Part shown: positions 38,208-47,075 of the stretch, in pieces
Numbering within the stretch: the stretch's first letter is position 1
Layout: each line of letters starts with the position of its first letter
Source: a virus
Virus record (IMG/VR): IMGVR_UViG_3300019849_000036
Location: 1 to 47,075 of that record
DNA: 47,075 nt
Reading direction: 5' to 3' (one strand)
Program-made: the position numbers and the translations under genes
The notes under the pieces: model-generated
The model's input: the letters and a program-made list of their open reading frames with translations, nothing else
The model's database searches: none
What the model was told of the DNA's origin: nothing

Positions 38208-38861
38208 ATGAGCACATCTCCCGATCCGTTTCCTGGAATCACCTTTCCGATCGAGATGCCGATGACGCGGTTTCAACGGTCCAGTTTTTATCTGGACCGG
38301 TACGAAACCACGCAGGAAAGCCTGTTGTCGCGGCGGGCGCAGACCCTGTCCATTGGTGCGGGGACTTTGGACCGGTGGCGGGGGGTGTATCAGACGCCGC
38401 CGCTGAGCCGTTCTGAGGCCCGTATGTGGACTGCATTTTTTGATGCGCTGCGCGGGACAGAGGGATGTTTTGTCACCGCTGACCCCGGCTGGGACGGCCC
38501 GTCTGCGGCGCTGGTCGCGCATCTGCAGGCGAACGGCGGTCCAACCCTGTTGTCGGGGGCAGAGCCCAGACGGTGCACGATGGCGGGATTGCCGCCGTCC
38601 AGTCCGTCGGTCATGCGTGCGGGGGACTATTTCAAGGTCGACCGTGAGTTAAAGCGTCTGGTTGTAGACGCTGACAGCAATGCCGCTGGCGAGGCGGTGC
38701 TGATTTTCGAGCCAACCCTGCGGATCCTGCCGCCCACGACATCGGCGGTAGAGCTGATTGCCCCGACCCTGGAGGCGCGGCTGGAGGCTGTGCCAGAACC
38801 CATAGAGGTGGGTCTGCGTGCTGACCCCGTGGCCTTTAACTGGGTGGAGGTCGATCCATGA
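38208..38861 (+). CDS. Distal tail protein (GTA gp12 position)
   Basis: A 217-aa protein with GGAGGA upstream. GITFPIEMPMTRFQRSSFYL, RTMWTAFFDALRG-type RMWTAFFDALRGTEGCF and PPTTSAVELIAPTLEARLEA are typical of the beta-rich proteins linking tail tube to tip. It overlaps the next gene by 4 nt. Together with the next three genes it forms the tail tip complex. Confidence 0.8.
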   Translation: MSTSPDPFPGITFPIEMPMTRFQRSSFYLDRYETTQESLLSRRAQTLSIGAGTLDRWRGVYQTPPLSRSEARMWTAFFDALRGTEGCFVTADPGWDGPSAALVAHLQANGGPTLLSGAEPRRCTMAGLPPSSPSVMRAGDYFKVDRELKRLVVDADSNAAGEAVLIFEPTLRILPPTTSAVELIAPTLEARLEAVPEPIEVGLRADPVAFNWVEVDP

Positions 38862-39538
38862 GCCTGGAGGCGGCTATTGCCGGGCGTCTTGATGATATCC
38901 GTCTGGCTGTTGCCATGCTGATCGAAATGCATTTGCCCGGCGAGACGGTCTATGCGTGGACCGGGTCCGGCAGTCTGGACTGGAATGGTATCACCTGGCA
39001 GGGCGATGCGCGCCTGACCAATTTTGACAAAATCGGCCATGATCTGGACGGCGGTGATAACAAGGTCACCTTCCGGCTGGCTTTTGATGACCGGGACCCG
39101 GCGTTGTGCGCCTTGCGCGATGGTCAGGGCCGTGGCGGCGCCATCATGATCGACATGGTGTTCTTTGATGCGGTCACCAACGCTGCCCTGGGTGCAGAAC
39201 CATGCTTTATCGGCGAAATCGATAGCTGCGCCATGACAGCAAGCAGCGGCGGTGGAACTGGACGTCGCGGATCAACTGGTGGTCCGGGTGGTTCTGCAGG
39301 CGGTGTTGGGGCGGCGCTGACGATGACGTTGTCGGGGTCAAGCGAAACCGCACTTCTGCGCCGCAGTACACAGCATATGCTGACCGACGGCGCCCAGCAG
39401 CAGATCTTTCCGGGCGATAAGGGTCTGGAATTCGCGACCCAGCCACAAACGACCAAATTCGGCGGGGGCCGCACGGCTTACGGCATCGGTGGCCCTGGCG
39501 GCGTGTCAGCCCGTGCGGGGACTATCCACCTGCATTAG
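38858..39538 (+). CDS. Tail hub/baseplate protein, DUF2163-like (GTA gp13 position)
   Basis: A 226-aa protein: RLAVAMLIEMHLPGETVYAW, TGSGSLDWNGITWQGDARLT, and a Gly/Ser-rich insertion (about 126-148) before MTLSGSSETALLRRSTQHML. It ends in a Gly-rich tail. In GTA particles this protein builds the hub below the distal tail protein. Confidence 0.8.
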   Translation: MSLEAAIAGRLDDIRLAVAMLIEMHLPGETVYAWTGSGSLDWNGITWQGDARLTNFDKIGHDLDGGDNKVTFRLAFDDRDPALCALRDGQGRGGAIMIDMVFFDAVTNAALGAEPCFIGEIDSCAMTASSGGGTGRRGSTGGPGGSAGGVGAALTMTLSGSSETALLRRSTQHMLTDGAQQQIFPGDKGLEFATQPQTTKFGGGRTAYGIGGPGGVSARAGTIHLH

Positions 39539-39629
39539 TTAGGGGTCTCCGCCTATGCGGCCGACCCACGGCGATCTTTGTTACGACCTGCCACCGCGGC
39601 ATAGCCCTATTTTTTAAAGGACAGCGTTT

Positions 39630-40070
39630 ATGAACCGGCGCGAAGACTGGCCAGAGGCACTGGCCCGCAGCATTGCGGCTGCGCGACATCTTGATTTTCA
39701 GTGGGGTCAGCATGACTGCGCGGCCTTTGCCGCCAGTGTTGTCGAGGCGATGACCGGTGAGGATCTGCTTGGGCCGTTTCGGGGGCGTTACAGCGATGCA
39801 ACAAGCGCGCAGGCAGTGCTGAAAGCAGCCGGTCACCGCAGTCTCTATCACTTTTGCTGCAGCACCTTCGGGCAGCCCGTGCATGTGTCGCGGGCCGGGC
39901 GCGGTGATCTGGCTCTGGCGCGCGGGGAAGACGGTCCGGCCCTGGGTATTTTCACCGGCAAGGATGCGCTGTTTGTTGGTGAGGCGCAAATCGGTGGTCG
40001 CACCGTCCAAACCGGGCTGGTGGCCGTTCCAAAATCCGAGATCAAACACGCGTTCAAGGTAGGGTCATGA
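39630..40070 (+). CDS. Tail tip cysteine-peptidase-like protein, DUF6950 type (GTA gp14 position)
   Basis: A 146-aa protein. The motif FQWGQHDCAAFAASVVEAMT has the Cys of NlpC/P60-like folds, and AGRGDLALARGEDGPALGIF fits the beta part. RcGTA gp14 is a cell-wall peptidase at the tail tip. Here the catalytic His is not obvious, so activity is uncertain. The gene is preceded by a long-stem terminator-like structure (about 39553-39615). Confidence 0.75.
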   Translation: MNRREDWPEALARSIAAARHLDFQWGQHDCAAFAASVVEAMTGEDLLGPFRGRYSDATSAQAVLKAAGHRSLYHFCCSTFGQPVHVSRAGRGDLALARGEDGPALGIFTGKDALFVGEAQIGGRTVQTGLVAVPKSEIKHAFKVGS

Positions 40071-43000
40071 GCAAGAAAGTCGTCGCAATAGCAAGCATCG
40101 CTATCGGTATCGCCATGTTGTTTGTACCAGGGGTGCGCGAATTTCTAGTCGCCAAAGAGATCTTTACCGCGACAACGCTGGCAATCACCGGGGCGGGGCT
40201 GGTGGTATCGGGGGCGTCGTCACTGTTGATCAAGGCCCCGCGATTTCCGGACGGTTTTGGCCAGCTTTATCCCACCCAGGGCGGAGTTCAGCCGCGCACT
40301 TTGCTATTCGGTATGTTTGCAACCCCTGGCAACAAGGTGTTCGAGCTGACCAGCGATGACGGCAGTGTGCTGTGGCAGGTGTTCGTGCTGGGTATTGGTC
40401 AGATTGACGCCATCACTAAGGCCACCACAGTTGAAGGCGAGACGTTATTCATCAGCGACCTTGAAACCGGTCAGGTCAGTGGTCGCTATAGCGGCGGCAC
40501 CGTGCGCCTGTACACGCGTCTCGGCACCGATGGTCAGCCCGCCATCAGCCGCCTGCGCGATGAGGTGGCGCAGTGGACCGATGATCACCAGCTGAATGGC
40601 CTGGCCTATGTGGCGGTGCGCCAGGAACTGGACCCCGAGATTCTGACCGCGCCGCTTAGCCTGAAATTTCATGGCCGTGGTTTGCGGGTTTATGACCCCC
40701 GGGACGATGACACAGCGGGGGGCACAGGCGATCAGCGCCGGGATGATCCCGTCAGTTGGGGGTATAGCGAAAATCCGGTTCTGTGCGCGCTGACCTATTG
40801 CATCGGGTGGCGTCAGGGGACCAGTCAGGCGTTGGTCGCGGGCATGGGGCTGCCGGCAAGCCGGACATCGGCTTATGGTGACGAGATTATTGCCTCCGCC
40901 AATGTCGCGGACGAGACAGTGACAACCCAGTCACCCGCAGGCCAGGAACCGCGCTACCGCGCGTGCGGGGTGATGGATGCAAGCGCGGATCATCTGACCA
41001 ATCTTCAGCATTTTGAAATTGCGATGGCCGGCCATATTACGCTGTTGGCACGCGGGGTGCGCATTCTGGCCGGGGCCTGGATGCCGCCTGTGGTCACGCT
41101 TGGTGCGGGCGATGTCCTGTCGGTGGGCAGACTGCAGACGGTGAAGTCGAAAACCGGTCTGGTGAATACGGTCGGCGGTACCTTTGCCAATACCGCTAGC
41201 GACATGAAGCTGGAAGAATATCCAAAGGCGCGCGATGATGCTGCCTTCGCGGCCGACGGTCAGGAGCTTATGGCCAAACTGTCGCTGCCTTTCACCCCGA
41301 CGCACAGCGCCGCGCAGCGTCTGGCGCATGTAGCACTTAAGGCCAGCCGTACAGGGGGGGAGGGCGGCCGCGAACCTCGCACCCTGACGCTGAGTACCAA
41401 ATTGTCCGGTCTGCAGGTCGAGCCTGGCGATATCGTCACTCTGGACTTGCCGTATTTGATGGATGCGCCCTGCTGTTTCCGTGTGCGTGACCGTGTAATT
41501 GCGGTGGACGACCGGTCTGTCAGCATCGACTTTGACCTTGTCGAGGAAACCGAGGCGGTCTGGGCATGGGCCGCATCGGACGAGGCCGCGCATTTTGAAA
41601 CCCCGGTCTTGCCCACAACGGCGACACTGCCTGCCGTGACAGGCTTTGCCGGGGAAAGCAGCGCCGAGAGAAGCATTGGCGGCATCCCCGTGCCAGGCAT
41701 TCTGGTCAGCTGGAGCGCCGAGACCCATAGCGGTCTGGGAATGAGTGAGCTGCGCCTGCGCCCAAGCGGTGCGGCGTCTGCACCCTGGGTCAGTCATTTG
41801 GTCGCCCCCGCCGCTGGCGGTCACCTGATCGCGCCGGTAACACCGGATGTGGCCTATGATCTGCAGATGCGCCACCAGGATGTTTACGGCGCGGCGGGTG
41901 CCTGGTCATCCGACATTACGGTCATGGTCACCGCCGAGGCGCTGGATATTCCCTGGTCGGCGGTTGGCGGTGCTGACCGGCCCGAGGACGGGGCCACGGA
42001 CGGGGCCATTCCCGGCACCAATATTTACGACCCTGATACCGGTGCCGTCCTCCCGCGTGAGGCCCTGATAACAGCCGATGCCGCCCTTGCCCTGTTGCCG
42101 GTATGGGACTTTGATGCCACCGATACCACCCAGTGGACCGGGGATAATCTGACCATTGTCCCGGCTGCCGGTGGCTATCAGGTCACCACCACCGGCACAG
42201 ATGCCAAGCTGATCAGTCCATCCGGGCTGCAGGTGGTGGGGGCTGCGAGTGACAAGGTCGCGGTCAAGCTGCGCCGTGTGGGGTCAGCGGGCGGCGTCAA
42301 CGAGAATGTCCGCCTGTTTTTTGCAACAGATGATCACGGATTCTCGGCGGCTAATAGCGCATCCCTGGTTGTGAATATCCCCGCGAACGCAGAACGCGTT
42401 CTGGTGTTTGACATGGCAGGGATCGGTGACTGGTCGACATCGACCATCCAGCAGATCCGCTTTGATCCCTCGACGACGGTGGGGGATGTTTTCTTTATCG
42501 ACTATATCGGTATTGGCCGTGCCTCCGGTGTACCGCAAGCGCCCGAATCCGTGAACCGGGTGGGTACAAGTGCGGCACTGTTCGACATTGCCGCCGCGGA
42601 TACAGCCGCCAACACATCCATTGCGGTCCGGACACTGTCTGCCATGGGGCTTAGCGCCGGGGATCAGATCAGCTGCGGCCTTCAGGTCGTCTCGCCAGGA
42701 AGCCGGCGGGGGTTGTTGAGCATATCCTGCAAAGACACAAGCGGAACCACATTCGAGACGCACCGCAGTACGTTCAGTGTGGCCGGTACCGCCGATTATC
42801 AGCGCGTGACCTTTCCCGGACTGGTGATCCCGGCAGGGACCGTATCAATCGCCTTTGGATTACAGCGCGAGGATAGCGGGACAGGTGCCGTGGGCGCGCG
42901 CGGTCTGACCGTCAATCTGGGTGGGCGCAGTGCGGCATGGCGCGACGAGCGGGCAGACTGGTCCACGCTTGCCAATGACGACGGCAACAAACCCGAAAAC

Positions 43001-43585
43001 GGTGCCACCCTTGGTGCCAGTTGGGGGGCGAATATCGCCGGGCAGCCGTCTGATAGCAATCTTCTGAACAGTAGCCAGCAATGGTCGGATATTGCCGGAT
43101 CCGGCAAGCCTGCGGACTTTGCAACGCGCAATACCGGGGCGCTGGCTGACCGGAATACGGTTGGAACGGACCATATGGACGTCTATGCGGTGACCGAGCC
43201 CCAATCGGTTGCTGGCAGTTCGGGAACATGGTCGCTTAGCAATAGCCAAAATGTCGTGCAGCTTGCGCAGATAACCGGGGTGCCGGTCTATAGCGGGTCG
43301 CAGAAAATCGGGGTCACTTTGACCGGCAGTTTCTGGATACGCAGTGCGTCGGGCGTTGCCGACCTGGTGCTGTATATCCGCCGTAACAACAATCTGAATG
43401 CCATTCATACCGAACAGATTGTGCTGGGCAGCAATTATCAAAGCTTCAGCATCCAGTTTGACGATATCGACCGTGGGTCGGGAAGCACCAATTCCTATCA
43501 GTTGCTGGTCGGTCGCCTGCATTCGCAGAATGTCACGGTGGATGTTGGTGGCAGTGCCCTGAAACTACGAAAGTTCTACCGATGA
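40067..43585 (+). CDS. Tail tip / host specificity protein (GTA gp15 / gpJ-like)
   Basis: A 1172-aa protein. Two N-terminal hydrophobic segments (about 4-22, 32-52) are usual for tail tip proteins of this type. Beta-rich hub domains follow to about residue 560 (LQVEPGDIVTLDLPYLMDAP), then an Fn3-like part (ILVSWSAETHSGLGMSELRL) and repeated carbohydrate-binding-like sandwiches to the end. These decide host contact. It overlaps gp14 and the following gene by 4 nt. Confidence 0.88.
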   Translation: MSKKVVAIASIAIGIAMLFVPGVREFLVAKEIFTATTLAITGAGLVVSGASSLLIKAPRFPDGFGQLYPTQGGVQPRTLLFGMFATPGNKVFELTSDDGSVLWQVFVLGIGQIDAITKATTVEGETLFISDLETGQVSGRYSGGTVRLYTRLGTDGQPAISRLRDEVAQWTDDHQLNGLAYVAVRQELDPEILTAPLSLKFHGRGLRVYDPRDDDTAGGTGDQRRDDPVSWGYSENPVLCALTYCIGWRQGTSQALVAGMGLPASRTSAYGDEIIASANVADETVTTQSPAGQEPRYRACGVMDASADHLTNLQHFEIAMAGHITLLARGVRILAGAWMPPVVTLGAGDVLSVGRLQTVKSKTGLVNTVGGTFANTASDMKLEEYPKARDDAAFAADGQELMAKLSLPFTPTHSAAQRLAHVALKASRTGGEGGREPRTLTLSTKLSGLQVEPGDIVTLDLPYLMDAPCCFRVRDRVIAVDDRSVSIDFDLVEETEAVWAWAASDEAAHFETPVLPTTATLPAVTGFAGESSAERSIGGIPVPGILVSWSAETHSGLGMSELRLRPSGAASAPWVSHLVAPAAGGHLIAPVTPDVAYDLQMRHQDVYGAAGAWSSDITVMVTAEALDIPWSAVGGADRPEDGATDGAIPGTNIYDPDTGAVLPREALITADAALALLPVWDFDATDTTQWTGDNLTIVPAAGGYQVTTTGTDAKLISPSGLQVVGAASDKVAVKLRRVGSAGGVNENVRLFFATDDHGFSAANSASLVVNIPANAERVLVFDMAGIGDWSTSTIQQIRFDPSTTVGDVFFIDYIGIGRASGVPQAPESVNRVGTSAALFDIAAADTAANTSIAVRTLSAMGLSAGDQISCGLQVVSPGSRRGLLSISCKDTSGTTFETHRSTFSVAGTADYQRVTFPGLVIPAGTVSIAFGLQREDSGTGAVGARGLTVNLGGRSAAWRDERADWSTLANDDGNKPENGATLGASWGANIAGQPSDSNLLNSSQQWSDIAGSGKPADFATRNTGALADRNTVGTDHMDVYAVTEPQSVAGSSGTWSLSNSQNVVQLAQITGVPVYSGSQKIGVTLTGSFWIRSASGVADLVLYIRRNNNLNAIHTEQIVLGSNYQSFSIQFDDIDRGSGSTNSYQLLVGRLHSQNVTVDVGGSALKLRKFYR

Positions 43586-43953
43586 ATTTGGATGACTATA
43601 AAATCGTTTACTGTCAGGCCGTTGACCATGATGCGGGCCGGGCGCGGGGTCTGGTCTATTCGGCGGGGCCCTATATGGATCAGGTGTATATGGTCAAGCG
43701 GCTGGAAGCAGAACGCTGCCTGGCGGACACAGAACCGCTTGCAGCATCTTATCCGCTTCTGGCCGAGGGCGGAACCCCTGACGCAGCGGAACTTACGACC
43801 CGTGCGGACGCGGTGCTGACGGCAGCCAGCGCCTGCGATCAGCGAGTTGGGGCCATTGAAGGCATACGGTTTGCCGCCAAGGCTGCGATCATGGCAGCCA
43901 GCGATATAGCCGCGGTGGATGCGGTCATCGAAACCCTTGTCTGGCCGGACTAA
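43582..43953 (+). CDS. Small protein after the tail tip gene, function unknown
   Basis: A 123-aa mostly helical protein (MDQVYMVKRLEAERCLADTE; GIRFAAKAAIMAASDIAAVD). It overlaps the host specificity gene by 4 nt, so it may be a tip chaperone or a minor tail component. A 9-bp hairpin GGTGT / ACACC (43969-43989) without T-run follows. Confidence 0.65.
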   Translation: MNLDDYKIVYCQAVDHDAGRARGLVYSAGPYMDQVYMVKRLEAERCLADTEPLAASYPLLAEGGTPDAAELTTRADAVLTAASACDQRVGAIEGIRFAAKAAIMAASDIAAVDAVIETLVWPD

Positions 43954-44022
43954 ACCGATTTCCGGTCTGCGGTGTGGCCAGCGGCTACACCAATACCCCT
44001 CACACACAAAAAGGAATTTCCC

Positions 44023-44175
44023 ATGATGCACTGGCTTCGCGCCGGGGGCATGCGCCTGCGCACGGCCCTTACGGTTTTTATCAAGTGTCTATCCCGTTTT
44101 TTGCGCCGCGCCTGGGTGCCTGAATGTGTCCTGGCTGCTGCCCTTCTGCTGGCTGTCGGGCACCTGATCCGATGA
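44023..44175 (+). CDS. Small membrane protein of the lysis cassette, holin candidate
   Basis: A 50-aa protein: a basic N-terminal half (RMRLRTALTVFIKCLSR-like) and one C-terminal membrane segment (VLAAALLLAVGHLI). AAAGGAA lies before the ATG. It overlaps the next gene by 4 nt. The size and position before an endolysin support a holin or pinholin-like role, but this is inference. Confidence 0.6.
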   Translation: MMHWLRAGGMRLRTALTVFIKCLSRFLRRAWVPECVLAAALLLAVGHLIR

Positions 44176-44366
44176 GCAGCGGCACCCCGGCAAGCGATGT
44201 CCAGCAGGCGTTGATCAAGGCCACCCTGGCTATCGACCGTCTCGCCCGGCACGAACAGGCGTGCGACCAGCGCTGGCAGCTGGTGCGGCGTCTCTTGTGG
44301 GTGGTGATGACCAAGCTGGGTCTGTTGCTGCTGTTTCTTCTGACCGACAAACTGGGATGGGCATGA
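44172..44366 (+). CDS. Second small membrane protein of the lysis cassette
   Basis: A 64-aa protein. The first 40 residues are a soluble helix (DVQQALIKATLAIDRLARHE), followed by one C-terminal membrane segment (VVMTKLGLLLLFLL). This is the layout of XhlA-like haemolysin/holin helpers of PBSX. It overlaps the endolysin start by 4 nt, so the three genes form one translationally coupled lysis cassette. Confidence 0.65.
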   Translation: MSSGTPASDVQQALIKATLAIDRLARHEQACDQRWQLVRRLLWVVMTKLGLLLLFLLTDKLGWA

Positions 44367-44902
44367 TGACCACCGTTTATCAAGGCACAGGCTATGACCC
44401 CTATCTGGCCCTGTCGCCAAATTTTACTCTGTATGAATTCACGCGCAGCCGTATCGCCAAAAGTCGCGGTATCGATAACCGCATTGCTGAGGATCATATC
44501 ATCGCCAATCTGCGCCAGCTGTGTCTGCATGTGCTGGAACCTGTCCGCACGCTGGCGGGGCGACCGGTTCGCGTCAGTTCCGGCTATCGGTCTGCAGCGC
44601 TGAACCGTGCGGTTGGCGGTGTGCCAGAGTCGTCGCATATTTTCGGCGAGGCAGCAGATATTGTCGTTGGTGACGGCCTTGTCGATCTGGCGACCCTAAT
44701 TGCAGACGATGGGACGATCCCTTTTGACCAGTTGATTCTGGAAGAACGCCGGCGCACCACCAATGTGCATTTGGGGGCGTGGTCCCGGTGGCTGCATCTG
44801 TCTTACCGGGCACATGGTCCCAATCGCGGGGACATTCTGACAATTTCCCGCGACGGGGACGACTGGCGTCGCGAATGGGGTCTGCATCCGTCAGAGGTCT
44901 GA
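44363..44902 (+). CDS. Endolysin, M15-type D-Ala-D-Ala carboxypeptidase-like
   Basis: A 179-aa protein with the M15A fold: NFTLYEFTRSRIAKSRGIDN, LEPVRTLAGRPVRVSSGYRS, NRAVGGVPESSHIFGEAADI (zinc ligands His and Asp: SSHIFGEAAD), and the later FDQLILEER and NVHLGAWSRWLHLSYR with a third His. It would cut peptide cross-links in peptidoglycan to release particles. No signal peptide is present, so it needs the holin. ATG 44363 is used; upstream parts of the frame are shadow. Confidence 0.9.
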   Translation: MMTTVYQGTGYDPYLALSPNFTLYEFTRSRIAKSRGIDNRIAEDHIIANLRQLCLHVLEPVRTLAGRPVRVSSGYRSAALNRAVGGVPESSHIFGEAADIVVGDGLVDLATLIADDGTIPFDQLILEERRRTTNVHLGAWSRWLHLSYRAHGPNRGDILTISRDGDDWRREWGLHPSEV

Positions 44903-45218
44903 CCAACACCGCACCGCACAGGCAGATTAGCCGCATGAATATCATCACCGGGGGCAGGGCGCGTGCAAGGTAGATTTTGTCTCAGAAACTGGCGATCAAG
45001 ATGTGTCCCGGCATTAACCCCTTTGTAAAGACACAGGGTTATGGTGCTGGCGTTAGTATGCGCCTGAAATCGAGGCATAGATCATATTTCCAGCGCATAT
45101 TCAGGGCATATACCGTCACTGCCATATCTTTCGCGCTTGCGTGCTTTGGTCGTGCCACCTATAAGCCCGCGCAAGTGCCTTGCACCGTGCAGTGCACAAT
45201 GAACAGAAAGCCATATCC
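44903..45218 (+). promoter_or_regulatory. Intergenic region with typA promoter
   Basis: About 315 bp between the endolysin and typA with no supported gene. TTGCGT (45137-45142), a 17-bp spacer and TATAAG (45160-45165) form a likely promoter for typA, giving a leader of about 45 nt. I see no attachment-site-like repeat that would mark the right end of the particle cluster. Confidence 0.6.

Positions 45219-47075
<1,857 letters not shown>

Noticed and set aside
40931-41875. 314-codon frame antisense to the host specificity gene
   Set aside because: Composition rich in Arg, His and Gln typical of antisense frames; no motif.

Overview
The window reads as a chromosomal stretch of an alphaproteobacterium. 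The evidence is the GTA-type head-tail gene order, the tRNA-Val(GAC)-like attachment core, BrnT/BrnA, and a typical typA gene; no genus is claimed. Two unrelated phage-derived structural gene sets flank a few host genes. There is no rRNA, no complete tRNA and no CRISPR array.

Region A (1 to about 16.39 kb) is a compact integrated element, transcribed mostly to the right. It runs: tyrosine integrase and a ribbon-helix-helix protein (minus strand), an AlpA/excisionase-like HTH protein, small early genes, a replication initiator with five palindromic iterons inside its own gene, tail tube, tail chaperones joined by a likely programmed -1 frameshift, tape measure, portal, fused protease-capsid, HNH nuclease, head-tail connectors, and the terminases last. 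A MazF/PemK-like gene sits at the right end. No tail tip, baseplate, fibre or lysis gene is visible, so the element looks either tip-deleted or satellite-like. It ends in a 45-nt 3' half of tRNA-Val(GAC); the intact tRNA should lie just left of base 1.

Region B (16.39-17.80 kb) is the right-hand remnant of a second, related element at the same site. It has the tail of a terminase-like gene, the same terminator region, then a BrnT/BrnA toxin-antitoxin module in the slot where region A has the MazF-like gene, then a second copy of the 176-bp attR repeat.

Region C (17.80-23.8 kb) looks like host DNA: a 1.3-thousand-residue exported single-haem protein with PA14, Ig-like and carbohydrate-binding-like parts, a long AT-rich gap, and a small TPR protein.

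Region D (about 24.1-44.9 kb) is a GTA/PBSX-like particle cluster. A divergent repressor faces one DUF6362-type gene. A promoter follows, with an intrinsic terminator about 20 nt downstream of its predicted start (resembling lambda pR'-tR'), then TerS, TerL, portal, protease, capsid, adaptors, tail, a very short tape measure, tail tip proteins and a holin/endolysin cassette. No integrase, excisionase or replication gene is visible. Intrinsic terminators stand before several gene blocks, which suggests processive antitermination. Reverse-strand morons lie next to the capsid genes in both regions A and D.

Region E is typA (bipA), complete, at the right edge.
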